From positions 107,808 through 171,807 of the forward strand of contig NZ_JAIZZN010000007.1 of the NCBI RefSeq assembly GCF_020443565.1: DNA of 64,000 nt. Direction: 5' to 3'. Under the pieces are notes generated by a model that saw only the letters and a program-made list of their open reading frames with translations, did no database searches and was not told the DNA's origin. Shown piece by piece: positions 8,429 to 17,494 of this stretch. The DNA comes from Clostridium sp. CS001. Lineage in GTDB: Bacteria; Bacillota; Clostridia; Clostridiales; Clostridiaceae. The translations under genes and the position numbers were made by a program. Numbering within the stretch: position 1 is the first letter of the stretch; every line of letters starts with the position of its first letter.

Positions 8429-11400
8429 TTATTTTGCTTTAACAGTAAATGTTAATAGCTTGCCTTGGTATGAACCAGTAATCACTACTGAATCTCCAAC
8501 TTTTGCGTTGCCTGATACTGTAACTACAGACCCTGTTACAGTTGCTATTGATGCATCACTTGTATTCCAGTTAGCTATATCACTAGCTTTTATAACTAGG
8601 CTTGATACATCACCAAAATTAGTTGTTGCTTCTAATGTTATTGCTGCTAAGTTAAGCGTATCACCTACTATAACTTCCTTAACTTTATCAGTTTTATTGA
8701 AGTCAATTGAAGCAATTGTTGGCTCAGCATCTGTTAATTTAACAGAGATTGTTCCAAGTAGCTTACCAGCTTGGTATGCCTTAACTGTTCCAGTTGCATC
8801 ATTGGATTTATCAGCTAATAATTTACTCGTATCAACTGTAAATATTCCAGTTGCTTCATCAAATACTATTGTATTTGGTAGTGCTGATTCATCCCATGTA
8901 AAATCTGAAGCTTTTATTGTAACAACATTTCCATTTGTATCATATCCAGATAAATTAAGTGTGATAGTATTATAAGTATCAGTATCACCAATTACAGTAT
9001 CATGAAGTACTGCATCAAGAATTCCATTGTTATCAAGGTCTCCACCGAATTTAATTGATGTTATATCTCCTGATGTTTTAACTGTTGATGTAACATTAAT
9101 TGCTTTTGTAACAGTATCACTGAACTTAACATTTAATGTTAATATTTCTGTTCCCTTAGCTATTGAAGTAAGAGTAACTTCATATCCAAGTAAATTTCCA
9201 TCTTTGTCAACCTTTTCAACCACTCCATTTGAAGTTGCAATCTTAACTGTTGTTGCACCATCCTTTAATGTAACATCAGCAGTATTTATTTTTATAATAT
9301 CACCATATTGATCTTTTGGCACTATTAACATTTTTGAATCTGTTCCTAAAGTTGATGTAACTAAATTTGTAGCAGTTGTAGCGGTATCAAGAACTCTAGT
9401 CTTATTAACAACTACAGTAACTGTATTTGATTTTATATATCCCTCTTGAGTAGAAATTCCTTTATCAACAAATATGCTGTAAGTTCCATCTACTAAGCCT
9501 GAAGTACTTGGGTCAAGCTTTAATGCCACACCTACTGCTCCCGATAATTCTGTATTATATGTTGCGATACCATCCTTATCAACATGCTTGTAAACTAGAG
9601 AGGTAAATGCATTTACATCTACACCAGCAGTGTTTTTGATAAACATATTGATACCAGTTGTATTAACTAATGCATCTCCGTCATTATCTTTTAATGTTAA
9701 ATCAACATACTGAGATTTATCATCCCCTAAAACTAATTTATCACTAGCAACTACACTTTTATTAATTTGTATTGTTTTAAGTGTTGCTACTGAAGTTGTA
9801 ACTTTAGCAGTATCTGCTACTATAGTGCCGCTTATTCCTACTTTTAGTGTATAGCTAGAAGCCACTGCTCCTGTATAAGTAACACCAATTGATTTAATAA
9901 TATCAGTTCCAGTTGTAGTTGCCACTCCATCTGCTTTGTAATATTTCACAGTTACAAATGCACTAGCATCTGTAGAACTTATTAATTTTCCATCAGCAGC
10001 ATACCATGTTAATTCTAAATCTGATAATTTCACATCTAATTCTTCATCATATTTATTTGAAGCTTTAACTGTAAGCTTACTTTCTGGAGCACCAGCTTTA
10101 GCTGTAAAATCTGCAATATCTTGTAGTTTTGCAAACTCTGTTTTAGTAGCAGAAGTTACTGTAAAGTCAGCTGTCTTACCAGCGTATGACATTGTAACAG
10201 TATATGCACCTGATTTTTTAGCGTTAAACTTTACTCCTTTGAATGTACCATCAGTGTTTTCAACAGTTGTAATAACCATATCAGCAGCTGTTAATTTATC
10301 ACCTGACTTAAAGGCGAAAGTTACATCTTTAGCTAGAGGCTTTAATGTATCATTTTTATCATTTAAATCAGTAAATGTAAATCCTGTTATAACTTCTTTA
10401 TCTTCATAGTTCACTGCACCTGAAACATTTGTAGCCGCTACCGATTTCACTCCTGCTAATGTTACAGTTACTAAGTAATCTACTTTTGAACCACTTGCAA
10501 GGTATGCTGATATAACTGCTGTACCTTGTCCTACAACTTTGATTGTTTGAACTTTTGCTGCATTATTTAATACAGTTTTTGTAGCATCTAAGTTAAATGC
10601 CAATACACTCTTATCTGATGTAGCCCAAGTAACAACATTATCAGTATTATTAGGATTTCCATATTGATCTAATAAATTTGCTGTTAAATCAAAGTTAGCC
10701 ACTTTACCTAATATAAATCCATCTTTTGTTGTGTCTACAGCAACAGCATTAGCATCTTTTTGTGCTGATATAGTGATATCTTTTATAACTGATGCTATAG
10801 CAACTTCACCTACTGTTAATTCTTTAGTTGAAGTCAAGCTAACGCTGCCAGCAGTGTAAGTTACACTTACAACAACCACAACATCTTTCTTTAATCCTGT
10901 TGCATCAAAAGTAGCTGTTTTGTTATCTCCAGCTATTGTAACAGCAATTGGTAATCCTGTTGCTTGTACTTTAGCAGACGCAGCGGTAATTTTACCTTTC
11001 GCAATTGTAGTCGCATCTGTGTATACTTGTCCATAGTTATCAGTTAGTTTATAGCTTATAGCTTGTCCTGTTGTTGGTGCAAGTCCTGTTGTTGTTATTC
11101 CAATATCTGATGCTACTGATTTTTTTGTAACTGTTGCAGTACTTACTTCAACAATTTCTTTTCCTGCTAAATCTATTAAGCCACTTATTTTAACGTCATA
11201 TTTTGCATCAGTTAGTGGTGTCTTGCCATCCTTAACTGGTACTGTAATCTTTAATCCATCTTCACTTAAAACTGGTGTACCAAAATCAATTAAAGTATCA
11301 TCTTGCTTTACTTCTACAGCTAATGTTGCTTGACTAGACATATTCACTTTTTCTTTTAATGAAATTACTAATGCCTTTGCACCTGTAGCAACCTCTACCG

Positions 11401-11740
11401 TTAATTCTTTTGCCACTGCATCTTTATCAGCCGCATCAAATTTAACTTCTTTGCCATCTATACCTTTATAAACTACAGCTGGGATAAGACTTGCTTCTAC
11501 TTTTAATCCTGTAGTATTGTTAATCCAATTTCCTTCGAAATCCTTAACATAAACTTCTCCACCTGCAACTATTGCATTGGTTATTTCTTCAATATTTTGA
11601 GGATCATTAGCATAAGATAAATCGTAAGCCTTATTTCCTATTACAACAGTACCATTAGCCATTGAAGCAATCGCCGTGAAAGATGTTGATCCTGCTATCA
11701 TTAAAGCAGCAAGAGCTGAACTTGTGATTTTTTTGTTCAT
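8429..11740 (-). CDS. Long secreted surface (S-layer-like) protein A1
   Basis: A 1103-aa secreted protein. Residues 1-25 are a signal peptide (MNKKITSSALAALMIAGSTS). Residues about 27-120 are the A-family module (NGTVVIGNKAYDLSYANDP, AIVAGGEVYVKDFEGNWIN, IPAVVYKG, FDAADKD). The rest is a long series of beta-sandwich, Ig-like stretches rich in Thr, Val, Asp and Lys; several resemble bacterial Ig-like (Big) domains, with VTWATSDKSVLAF and WNTSDASIATVTG typical. There is no SLH, CWB2 or LPXTG anchor, so wall attachment is unexplained. GGAGGT lies 8 nt upstream of the ATG. It follows B1 by 95 bp, and that gap resembles the gap between B3 and A3. It probably forms part of a surface layer, by composition and context. 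Confidence 0.85.
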   Translation of the reverse strand: MNKKITSSALAALMIAGSTSFTAIASMANGTVVIGNKAYDLSYANDPQNIEEITNAIVAGGEVYVKDFEGNWINNTTGLKVEASLIPAVVYKGIDGKEVKFDAADKDAVAKELTVEVATGAKALVISLKEKVNMSSQATLAVEVKQDDTLIDFGTPVLSEDGLKITVPVKDGKTPLTDAKYDVKISGLIDLAGKEIVEVSTATVTKKSVASDIGITTTGLAPTTGQAISYKLTDNYGQVYTDATTIAKGKITAASAKVQATGLPIAVTIAGDNKTATFDATGLKKDVVVVVSVTYTAGSVSLTSTKELTVGEVAIASVIKDITISAQKDANAVAVDTTKDGFILGKVANFDLTANLLDQYGNPNNTDNVVTWATSDKSVLAFNLDATKTVLNNAAKVQTIKVVGQGTAVISAYLASGSKVDYLVTVTLAGVKSVAATNVSGAVNYEDKEVITGFTFTDLNDKNDTLKPLAKDVTFAFKSGDKLTAADMVITTVENTDGTFKGVKFNAKKSGAYTVTMSYAGKTADFTVTSATKTEFAKLQDIADFTAKAGAPESKLTVKASNKYDEELDVKLSDLELTWYAADGKLISSTDASAFVTVKYYKADGVATTTGTDIIKSIGVTYTGAVASSYTLKVGISGTIVADTAKVTTSVATLKTIQINKSVVASDKLVLGDDKSQYVDLTLKDNDGDALVNTTGINMFIKNTAGVDVNAFTSLVYKHVDKDGIATYNTELSGAVGVALKLDPSTSGLVDGTYSIFVDKGISTQEGYIKSNTVTVVVNKTRVLDTATTATNLVTSTLGTDSKMLIVPKDQYGDIIKINTADVTLKDGATTVKIATSNGVVEKVDKDGNLLGYEVTLTSIAKGTEILTLNVKFSDTVTKAINVTSTVKTSGDITSIKFGGDLDNNGILDAVLHDTVIGDTDTYNTITLNLSGYDTNGNVVTIKASDFTWDESALPNTIVFDEATGIFTVDTSKLLADKSNDATGTVKAYQAGKLLGTISVKLTDAEPTIASIDFNKTDKVKEVIVGDTLNLAAITLEATTNFGDVSSLVIKASDIANWNTSDASIATVTGSVVTVSGNAKVGDSVVITGSYQGKLLTFTVKAK

Positions 11741-11835
11741 ACATTTCTACCTCCGTTTTTTTTAGTTTGTTTTTAGTGTTTTTTATTAACTACTGTTAAT
11801 CAAGTTTTAATTATGGTTAACTTCTTTAGACTCTA
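11741..11835 (-). other. Conserved B1-A1 intergenic segment
   Basis: On the minus strand this 95-bp gap carries CTTGATTAACAGTAGTTAAT followed by AAAAAA, then an A/C-rich run and the GGAGGTAGAAAT ribosome site. The gap between B3 and A3 (35229-35315) has almost the same string, which suggests a conserved junction in a B-A transcript. It contains weak hairpins but no U-tract terminator. Confidence 0.55.
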
Positions 11836-13179
11836 CTAGTTAGCAGCTACTAAAGTTACTTCTGTTGTTGAAATTACTAATCCAGCAATATCTATTAATT
11901 TAACATTTACTTTATCTCCAGCAACTTTACCTGGGAAAACTGTTGTAGTCGCTTGTAAGTCAGTTATAGCTGATATAGCTTTTGTGCCATCAAGCACTTG
12001 GTATTTAGCTGCTCCTTCTTGAGTTGAAGTAACAGTTACTGATGCTCCAAATGTAGCAGCTTTTACTGTAGCTTTAACTTCTACTGTAGATGGATCTACT
12101 GGTGCTTTAATTGTAATTGTTCCTGCTTGTCCTAAAAGAACTTCTATTGAAGTAATTTCTTTTGAAGTTGCATCAAATAATTTAACATTAACTTTATCTC
12201 CTAAAACTTTAGCTGGGAAAACTGTTGTAGCTGTTGCTAAGTTAGTTATAGCTGATATAGCCTTTGTTCCATCAAGTATTTGATATTTTGAAGCGTTAGC
12301 AAAGTTTTTAACGCCATCTGCTGTCATAGTTACATTTACTGTTGATCCAAATGTAGCTGATTTAACTGTAGTGTCAAATATTTTTGTTGCTGCATCTTCT
12401 TTAACTGTTACCATTACTGTTTTCCAAGATTCATATGTTCCGTATGTTTTGCTTTGGTTTTTAACAGACTTATCTGCTTCTGCTTGGTAGTTTTTCCATA
12501 GTGTTGAGTTCTTAGTAATTGCATGAGCAACTACCATATAAGTGCCTGCTTTTTCAAACTTGTATGATGGAACTTCCGTATAATCTGTTACTCTGTTTGT
12601 CCATACTCCAGTTGTTGGATTGTATATGTGTAATCTATAAAGGTATGGCCCTGAGATTCCACTTATTCCTTCTATTCCATTGAACTTAACTGTTAAACCG
12701 TTAGTTTCAACCTTAGCGTCTCCATTAGCATATACTCTGTTAGCATCATCTCTAGATACGCAGTTGAGTGCTGCTACATAGTTGGTGTCATAGTCTCCAT
12801 TGCTGTTTGATTTAATTCCTATTGTTCCAGCTCTTTTTACCCAAACTGAAAGCTTTTGTTGTCCTAATTTAAATGCTTTTGTTTCTGGTAACGCATATGG
12901 TGTTTTAGCATCTACTGCACTACCATATCCTTTTGTTAATTCGCTCCACTGCTTACCATCGAATAAGAATGCTCTGTATTGTACTTGTCCTTCAAATTTT
13001 GATGAAGTTACTGTAAATACTTCAGTATCCCCTACTACTAGCGGTGAATGATTTACTCCAACATAATTTATTGTTGGAACAATTACTGTTGCTGCTTTAG
13101 CTGCAATATTGCCTAAGCTTCCAACCGTTACAAATAGTGCTACCATAAAAATGCTTAATACTTTTTTCATTTGTCTCAT
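11836..13179 (-). CDS. Secreted surface protein B1 with Y_Y_Y-like and two C-terminal repeat domains
   Basis: A 447-aa secreted protein. The signal peptide covers residues 1-30 (MRQMKKVLSIFMVALFV). Residues about 35-255 contain two beta-rich segments with QYRAFLFDGKQW, LSVWVKRAG, YLYRLHIYNPTTGVW and GTYMVVAHA, resembling triple-tyrosine (Y_Y_Y) domains. Residues about 265-445 hold two repeats of about 85 aa (TVKSATFGSTVNVTM, KYQILDGTKAIS, TTVFPAK, KVNVKLFDA). Those repeats recur in both paralogues and in two small anchored proteins. GGAGG precedes the ATG in a leader shared by all three B genes. It lies directly upstream of A1 and likely shares its transcript. The function is unknown; an assembly or cross-linking partner of the A protein is plausible. 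Confidence 0.83.
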   Translation of the reverse strand: MRQMKKVLSIFMVALFVTVGSLGNIAAKAATVIVPTINYVGVNHSPLVVGDTEVFTVTSSKFEGQVQYRAFLFDGKQWSELTKGYGSAVDAKTPYALPETKAFKLGQQKLSVWVKRAGTIGIKSNSNGDYDTNYVAALNCVSRDDANRVYANGDAKVETNGLTVKFNGIEGISGISGPYLYRLHIYNPTTGVWTNRVTDYTEVPSYKFEKAGTYMVVAHAITKNSTLWKNYQAEADKSVKNQSKTYGTYESWKTVMVTVKEDAATKIFDTTVKSATFGSTVNVTMTADGVKNFANASKYQILDGTKAISAITNLATATTVFPAKVLGDKVNVKLFDATSKEITSIEVLLGQAGTITIKAPVDPSTVEVKATVKAATFGASVTVTSTQEGAAKYQVLDGTKAISAITDLQATTTVFPGKVAGDKVNVKLIDIAGLVISTTEVTLVAAN

Positions 13180-13207
13180 ATGGTTTGTCCCTCCCTTTAA
13201 TAGATGT

Positions 13208-13268
13208 TTTTTATTTTTATAAAAATAAAAACCTAATTAATTGTAATCTTTTTCAAAGAATACAATTT
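13208..13268 (-). promoter_or_regulatory. Structured 5' leader of B1
   Basis: Two hairpins lie just before the ribosome site. One is a perfect 24-nt A/T palindrome at 13208-13231 (TTTTTATTTTT and complement). The second, at about 13236-13264, pairs AATTGTA with TACAATT. B2 has the first hairpin and a weaker version of the second, and B3 has both in the same order, so the leader is conserved. It may stabilise the mRNA. Confidence 0.6.
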
Positions 13269-13351
13269 GCACTTCTTTAATTTAATTCGCTATTTTGCAG
13301 AATATATGTATTTTTTATCTATTCACTCTACAATATTCGCTTTATTTTTTA

Positions 13352-13380
13352 ATTATACGATGTTTTTTTTAAAGTTTCAA
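13352..13380 (-). promoter_or_regulatory. Sigma-A-type promoter of B1
   Basis: TTGAAA, a 17-bp spacer and TATAAT on the minus strand. The start of transcription would fall near 13345, giving a leader of about 165 nt. The same boxes and spacing occur upstream of B2 and B3. Confidence 0.75.
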
Positions 13381-13451
13381 CCACATATAATTTCCATTTT
13401 CATTGCTAAACATTACCTTAAAATCATTACCCTCGGCGCTGCAACAATAAC

Positions 13452-13497
13452 GACAAAAAGAAAAGGACAACTCTGCAGCTATCCTTCTCCTTTTGTC
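13452..13497 (-). terminator. Terminator of the A2 surface-protein gene
   Basis: GACAAAAGGAGAAGGA and TCCTTTTCTTTTTGTC pair around a 14-nt loop on the minus strand, 63 bp after the A2 stop codon. It insulates A2 from the B1 promoter just downstream. Confidence 0.75.
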
Positions 13498-13560
13498 TAT
13501 TTTATTAATTCTAAACTATCTATATCCTCCTATACTACCCTATACAAAACTACCTTACTT

Positions 13561-16500
13561 TCACTTATTATAACGGTTTTTTTGTAGCTTAATCTGTCCT
13601 TCTGAAGGCAAAGACATATTTTCTGCCATATCCACTGCATACACAACATAGATTCCTGGTACCAAATCTTTAGTTGCTATCTTTGTAGATTGGTCTGCTT
13701 TTGTTACAGTTACCTTCTTTGCAAAGCCCGTACTTACTAAGACTTCCAGTTCACTTAAAGACTTAGGTTTAGTTGCAGTGTTTACTAGATATATTGCTCC
13801 TATTTCGCTACTTCGAGCTGTGGTTATTACTTCACCCACAATTAGTGTAGCCGATTTTACGCTAGCTTTTGGTGAAATAGTATCAGGTAACTCCTTACCT
13901 GGAATATTATACTTTTCTGAAGTACTATATACCTCCGCACTTCCAGCATAAATTACATTGGCACCAATCTTATCCTCTATTACAACATAAACTATATCTC
14001 CTAAATTAAGTCCATTGGTATACTGTTTTTCTGTGTCAGCGCCTAAAATACTTACAGACATAAACTTAGAATCCGAGCCATTAAATTCTTTAATAAGCTT
14101 ATATGCTTTTATAGTTTGGATTTGTGTATTAACCCCACTATAATCAATTTTAGCAAGTTTATTTGAGTCTATTAATACTCTAACTACTGGATTAATGGCA
14201 ATTCCACTAAACTCATATGAGCATAATTTCCCTACAGAATTTTTGTAAGAAACTTCATAACTTGATGCTTCAACCAATGCAATTGGTGATTTGAATTCTA
14301 ATGCATTTGAACTTCCAGCTTGTGGTACCCCTTTTAATGTTCCAACATTTATCCATCCGCTAGGAGCATTGGAATCCCTTACTCTAAGAGTCGCAGAGGA
14401 TATAGTTTCATCAACTAATCTAAAGGTACTAGAATTTATTATCGCAATACCATCTTCAACTTTATTATCAACCTTATCTGATCCTTGTAAAATATATGGC
14501 TCAAGTCCACGCAACTCCATATAATTTCCTGCTATGTCACGAGCACCACCTATCACTTCTAAATAGTATGTGGTATCCCCTCTTAATAATTCTGAAGTTA
14601 CTATAAAATTAACATGCTGATAAGCCTCTTCACCACAAGTTTTTGATAATCCTACTAAATATACTTTTCTTCCGTAGCCATCTATTCTATATAACCTATA
14701 GCTACCTACTTGAGGAGCAATCCACTTACTTCCTAATTCTTCACTAGTCTCTATTCTCACAGTACTATTGTCTACTGCATATACATTTAATATCTCTGGT
14801 TTATCTGCATCAGATATCCATGGGTATACTTCTGTATAGATATCTTTAGCCTTCATTCCTGTCATATCTGTAACTACACCATGAAAGTTAACTTTAAATG
14901 TATTATTATAATTACTGCTAGATACAAAATCTATAAAAGTATTATCTGAAGAAACATGAGCAGTTCCCAAAATTGTTGGTACATTTCCAACAACCTTTAT
15001 TCTTTCATTAAAGGTTACTCTTATAGTCTTAGCATTTACTTGCTGGCAATCTACTACTTCTGGAGCATCATTAGGTGCTACATTATAGTATATAAATTGT
15101 ACCCTGTTATATATATTAGATGATTGACCCCTGTAATCTACAACATTTCCAGAGTAATCTCTTATAAGGTTCGCTGTAAAATCATTTAAATAAACAGTGG
15201 TTCCTTCTTTAACTGCAGAAGGTAAGGTAACGCTTGGTTTGAATACTAATATAGTCCCACCTTCAATGGAATCAACATATGATAATTTAACAAAGTTAGT
15301 ATTATCAATTCCATTTGCACTTGCCTTTAATACATTGGTACTTAGCGAACTATTGTATATTACAGCTTCGCTAAAATATACCCATATTTCATCCTTATTA
15401 ACCAACGAAGCATAGATAATTGTTGGTTTTTCTGTATCTGCAGTTATCTTCTTAGCCATAAATTTTGCCGTAGCACCTTCTGCAGTATTTCCAAGAATAT
15501 CTGCTATTCCAGTAATAGTAATGGTATATCTTTCATTGGCTTCCTGCAGCAAAGTTGTTAATTTAACTGTTCTTCTATCAGCTTGAAGCTCTGCTTTTAC
15601 AGCTGTTCCTAAATCACTTATGCTGCTTGCAATTGTATAATTTGTGGGGTCCTGTGCTGATAGTTTTACAATATCCTCATTAAAGATAATATTGACTGTT
15701 GTACTATTCACTGAAACTATAGAAATAACATAAGGTGCTATTGTATCTGCTCCAAGTGCGTTAAAATAATATTTCGGATAATTATTATTTATAATTGGCT
15801 TTATATAATTACCATATTCATCTGCAATATTCTTAACTGTTAAGGTATAACTTCTACCCTTAGTTTGCTCTGTTGTTGTAATTAATGCAGTTTTAGCATC
15901 AGATGAATATAAATCTTTATCATTGATTAACTTTATAGATGTAGCTTCTAAATCACCATTAAACTCATAGTTTGATGTATCCAACACAGTATCTAAATCT
16001 AAAGCATTAGATTCATTGAAGGTTAATGTTACTATAGTATCATTTAGTGATTTTACTGAGGCTCTGTCAACTTCTGGCGCTTGCCTATCTGTTGCTTTAC
16101 CATAAAAACTAAAAACAAGTGGTTTCTTAATAACATTTCTAAGTATAGAATCATCCATCAAATTAGAAAGTGATACTTCATATTTTTTTCCTGGATTTTG
16201 AGTTTCCGTTAACACTTCTACAGCATCATAGTATCCATCATTATTTTCATCTAAGGCTTTTATAGAAATAATATCAAGCTCTGTTGTTCCTGTTTTAATA
16301 AGATAATTCTCTTTATTTTCTGCTGATTTCTTCTCTACTCCATGTTCATCATTAAAGCTAAGTTTAATTCTATTATTTGTAGTTGCTATAGATACTACCG
16401 TCCCTGCAGTAGGAGGGAGCTTATCTTCCTTGCCTACAAAATCTCTTGCAAAGTTAGTAATCTTAGCACCATCAATACCCATAATATTTTTTATATTAAT

Positions 16501-17301
16501 CTTATACATTTTGTTTTTTGAAATACCTTCTGTTCTTAGTGTTATTACCTTTCTTAAATTATCCAAGCTAGATTTTACTACGGTAACAGCACTCTCTATT
16601 TTATAATTATCAATATTTATAGCTGAAATGTAATCTAGTGCTTTATCAAACTCAATTTTAACTTCATTTGTATCAGAACATTTTACACTTACTGGCTTTG
16701 GTGCTGTTTTTTCTACTGCAATACCTGTAAAATTAATTTCCCTATCAGCTATTAATTTGTATGCTTTACCAGCAACCATTGCTTCAGTTTCTAATACTAT
16801 CACTTTGTTTGACTCTATAACAAAATCTTTAATTTCTAAAGCTTTCCCGGAACTCTTTTCAGTTATTTTAAAGTCATTTATTAGGTTGTGGCTTGTAGCC
16901 TCTTGTAAATCGACCTGCACTCTGGTATTAGAAATGGCCTTTGCCGCTATAATCTTTATGCTTTTATCTATTACCACAGCATCACAATCACCACTATCAA
17001 ACTTTGTTTCTGCACCTTTGACATTTTTATATGTTACTGCTGGAATGGTTCTTGGAGGAACCATTACTCCACTTATATTTTCTATCCAATTACCTTGGAA
17101 ATCCTTAACATAAACTTTACCTCCAGCAACTATTGCATTAATGATTTCTTTACTATGCGCTGGGTCATTAGCATAAGCTAAATCAAAAGCTTTATTGCCT
17201 ATGACAACCGTACCCTTATCCATTTCTGCAAGAACCTTAGGGGATGTTAACCCTACTATCATTAAAGCTATAATTATTGTACTTATAATTTTTTTGCCCA
17301 C
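13561..17301 (-). CDS. Long secreted surface (S-layer-like) protein A2
   Basis: A 1246-aa secreted protein. GTG at 17301 is chosen because GGAGGTTGAAATTT precedes it at the spacing seen in A1 and A3, where GGAGGTAGAAAT leads into ATG AAC AAA AAA; a TTG at 17310 abuts the ribosome site. After a signal peptide, residues about 27-120 are the A-family module (GTVVIGNKAFDLAYANDP, YVKDFQGNWIEN, IPAVTYKN). At least six SbsA-type Ig-like repeats follow, marked by strings such as INIDNYKI, LTFNESNALD, NIIFNEDI and RVTFNERI. It is paralogous to A3 along most of its length. No known wall anchor is visible. The C gene lies upstream and ends at a terminator, so A2 probably has its own promoter, which I could not pin down. 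Confidence 0.85.
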   Translation of the reverse strand: MGKKIISTIIIALMIVGLTSPKVLAEMDKGTVVIGNKAFDLAYANDPAHSKEIINAIVAGGKVYVKDFQGNWIENISGVMVPPRTIPAVTYKNVKGAETKFDSGDCDAVVIDKSIKIIAAKAISNTRVQVDLQEATSHNLINDFKITEKSSGKALEIKDFVIESNKVIVLETEAMVAGKAYKLIADREINFTGIAVEKTAPKPVSVKCSDTNEVKIEFDKALDYISAINIDNYKIESAVTVVKSSLDNLRKVITLRTEGISKNKMYKINIKNIMGIDGAKITNFARDFVGKEDKLPPTAGTVVSIATTNNRIKLSFNDEHGVEKKSAENKENYLIKTGTTELDIISIKALDENNDGYYDAVEVLTETQNPGKKYEVSLSNLMDDSILRNVIKKPLVFSFYGKATDRQAPEVDRASVKSLNDTIVTLTFNESNALDLDTVLDTSNYEFNGDLEATSIKLINDKDLYSSDAKTALITTTEQTKGRSYTLTVKNIADEYGNYIKPIINNNYPKYYFNALGADTIAPYVISIVSVNSTTVNIIFNEDIVKLSAQDPTNYTIASSISDLGTAVKAELQADRRTVKLTTLLQEANERYTITITGIADILGNTAEGATAKFMAKKITADTEKPTIIYASLVNKDEIWVYFSEAVIYNSSLSTNVLKASANGIDNTNFVKLSYVDSIEGGTILVFKPSVTLPSAVKEGTTVYLNDFTANLIRDYSGNVVDYRGQSSNIYNRVQFIYYNVAPNDAPEVVDCQQVNAKTIRVTFNERIKVVGNVPTILGTAHVSSDNTFIDFVSSSNYNNTFKVNFHGVVTDMTGMKAKDIYTEVYPWISDADKPEILNVYAVDNSTVRIETSEELGSKWIAPQVGSYRLYRIDGYGRKVYLVGLSKTCGEEAYQHVNFIVTSELLRGDTTYYLEVIGGARDIAGNYMELRGLEPYILQGSDKVDNKVEDGIAIINSSTFRLVDETISSATLRVRDSNAPSGWINVGTLKGVPQAGSSNALEFKSPIALVEASSYEVSYKNSVGKLCSYEFSGIAINPVVRVLIDSNKLAKIDYSGVNTQIQTIKAYKLIKEFNGSDSKFMSVSILGADTEKQYTNGLNLGDIVYVVIEDKIGANVIYAGSAEVYSTSEKYNIPGKELPDTISPKASVKSATLIVGEVITTARSSEIGAIYLVNTATKPKSLSELEVLVSTGFAKKVTVTKADQSTKIATKDLVPGIYVVYAVDMAENMSLPSEGQIKLQKNRYNK

Positions 17302-17423
17302 AAATTTCAACCTCCCACATCCTTTACTATACTAGTCTCTTTTATTATTGTATGCAGAGGTTTTGAAATTGTTTCTTTAAACTTTATTTTTTCAATTAAG
17401 TGGTGCTTTAATATATTTAAAAA

Positions 17424-17454
17424 TAAAAAAAGGCCCAACATCGAGCCTTTTTTT
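17424..17454. terminator. Terminator of the 564-aa C gene
   Basis: AAAAAAAGGC and GCCTTTTTTT flank a 10-nt loop. It is symmetrical, and is placed 40 bp after the C gene stop codon. Confidence 0.75.
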
Positions 17455-17494
17455 ACAGAACATTACCAATTACTTTTCTATCCTAAGTGCTATT

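Noticed and set aside
8460..9311. Long plus-strand frames opposite the A and B surface genes (also 31057-31428 and 34678-34956)
   Set aside because: They mirror the biased Thr/Val/Ala codons of the surface genes and have no ribosome sites.
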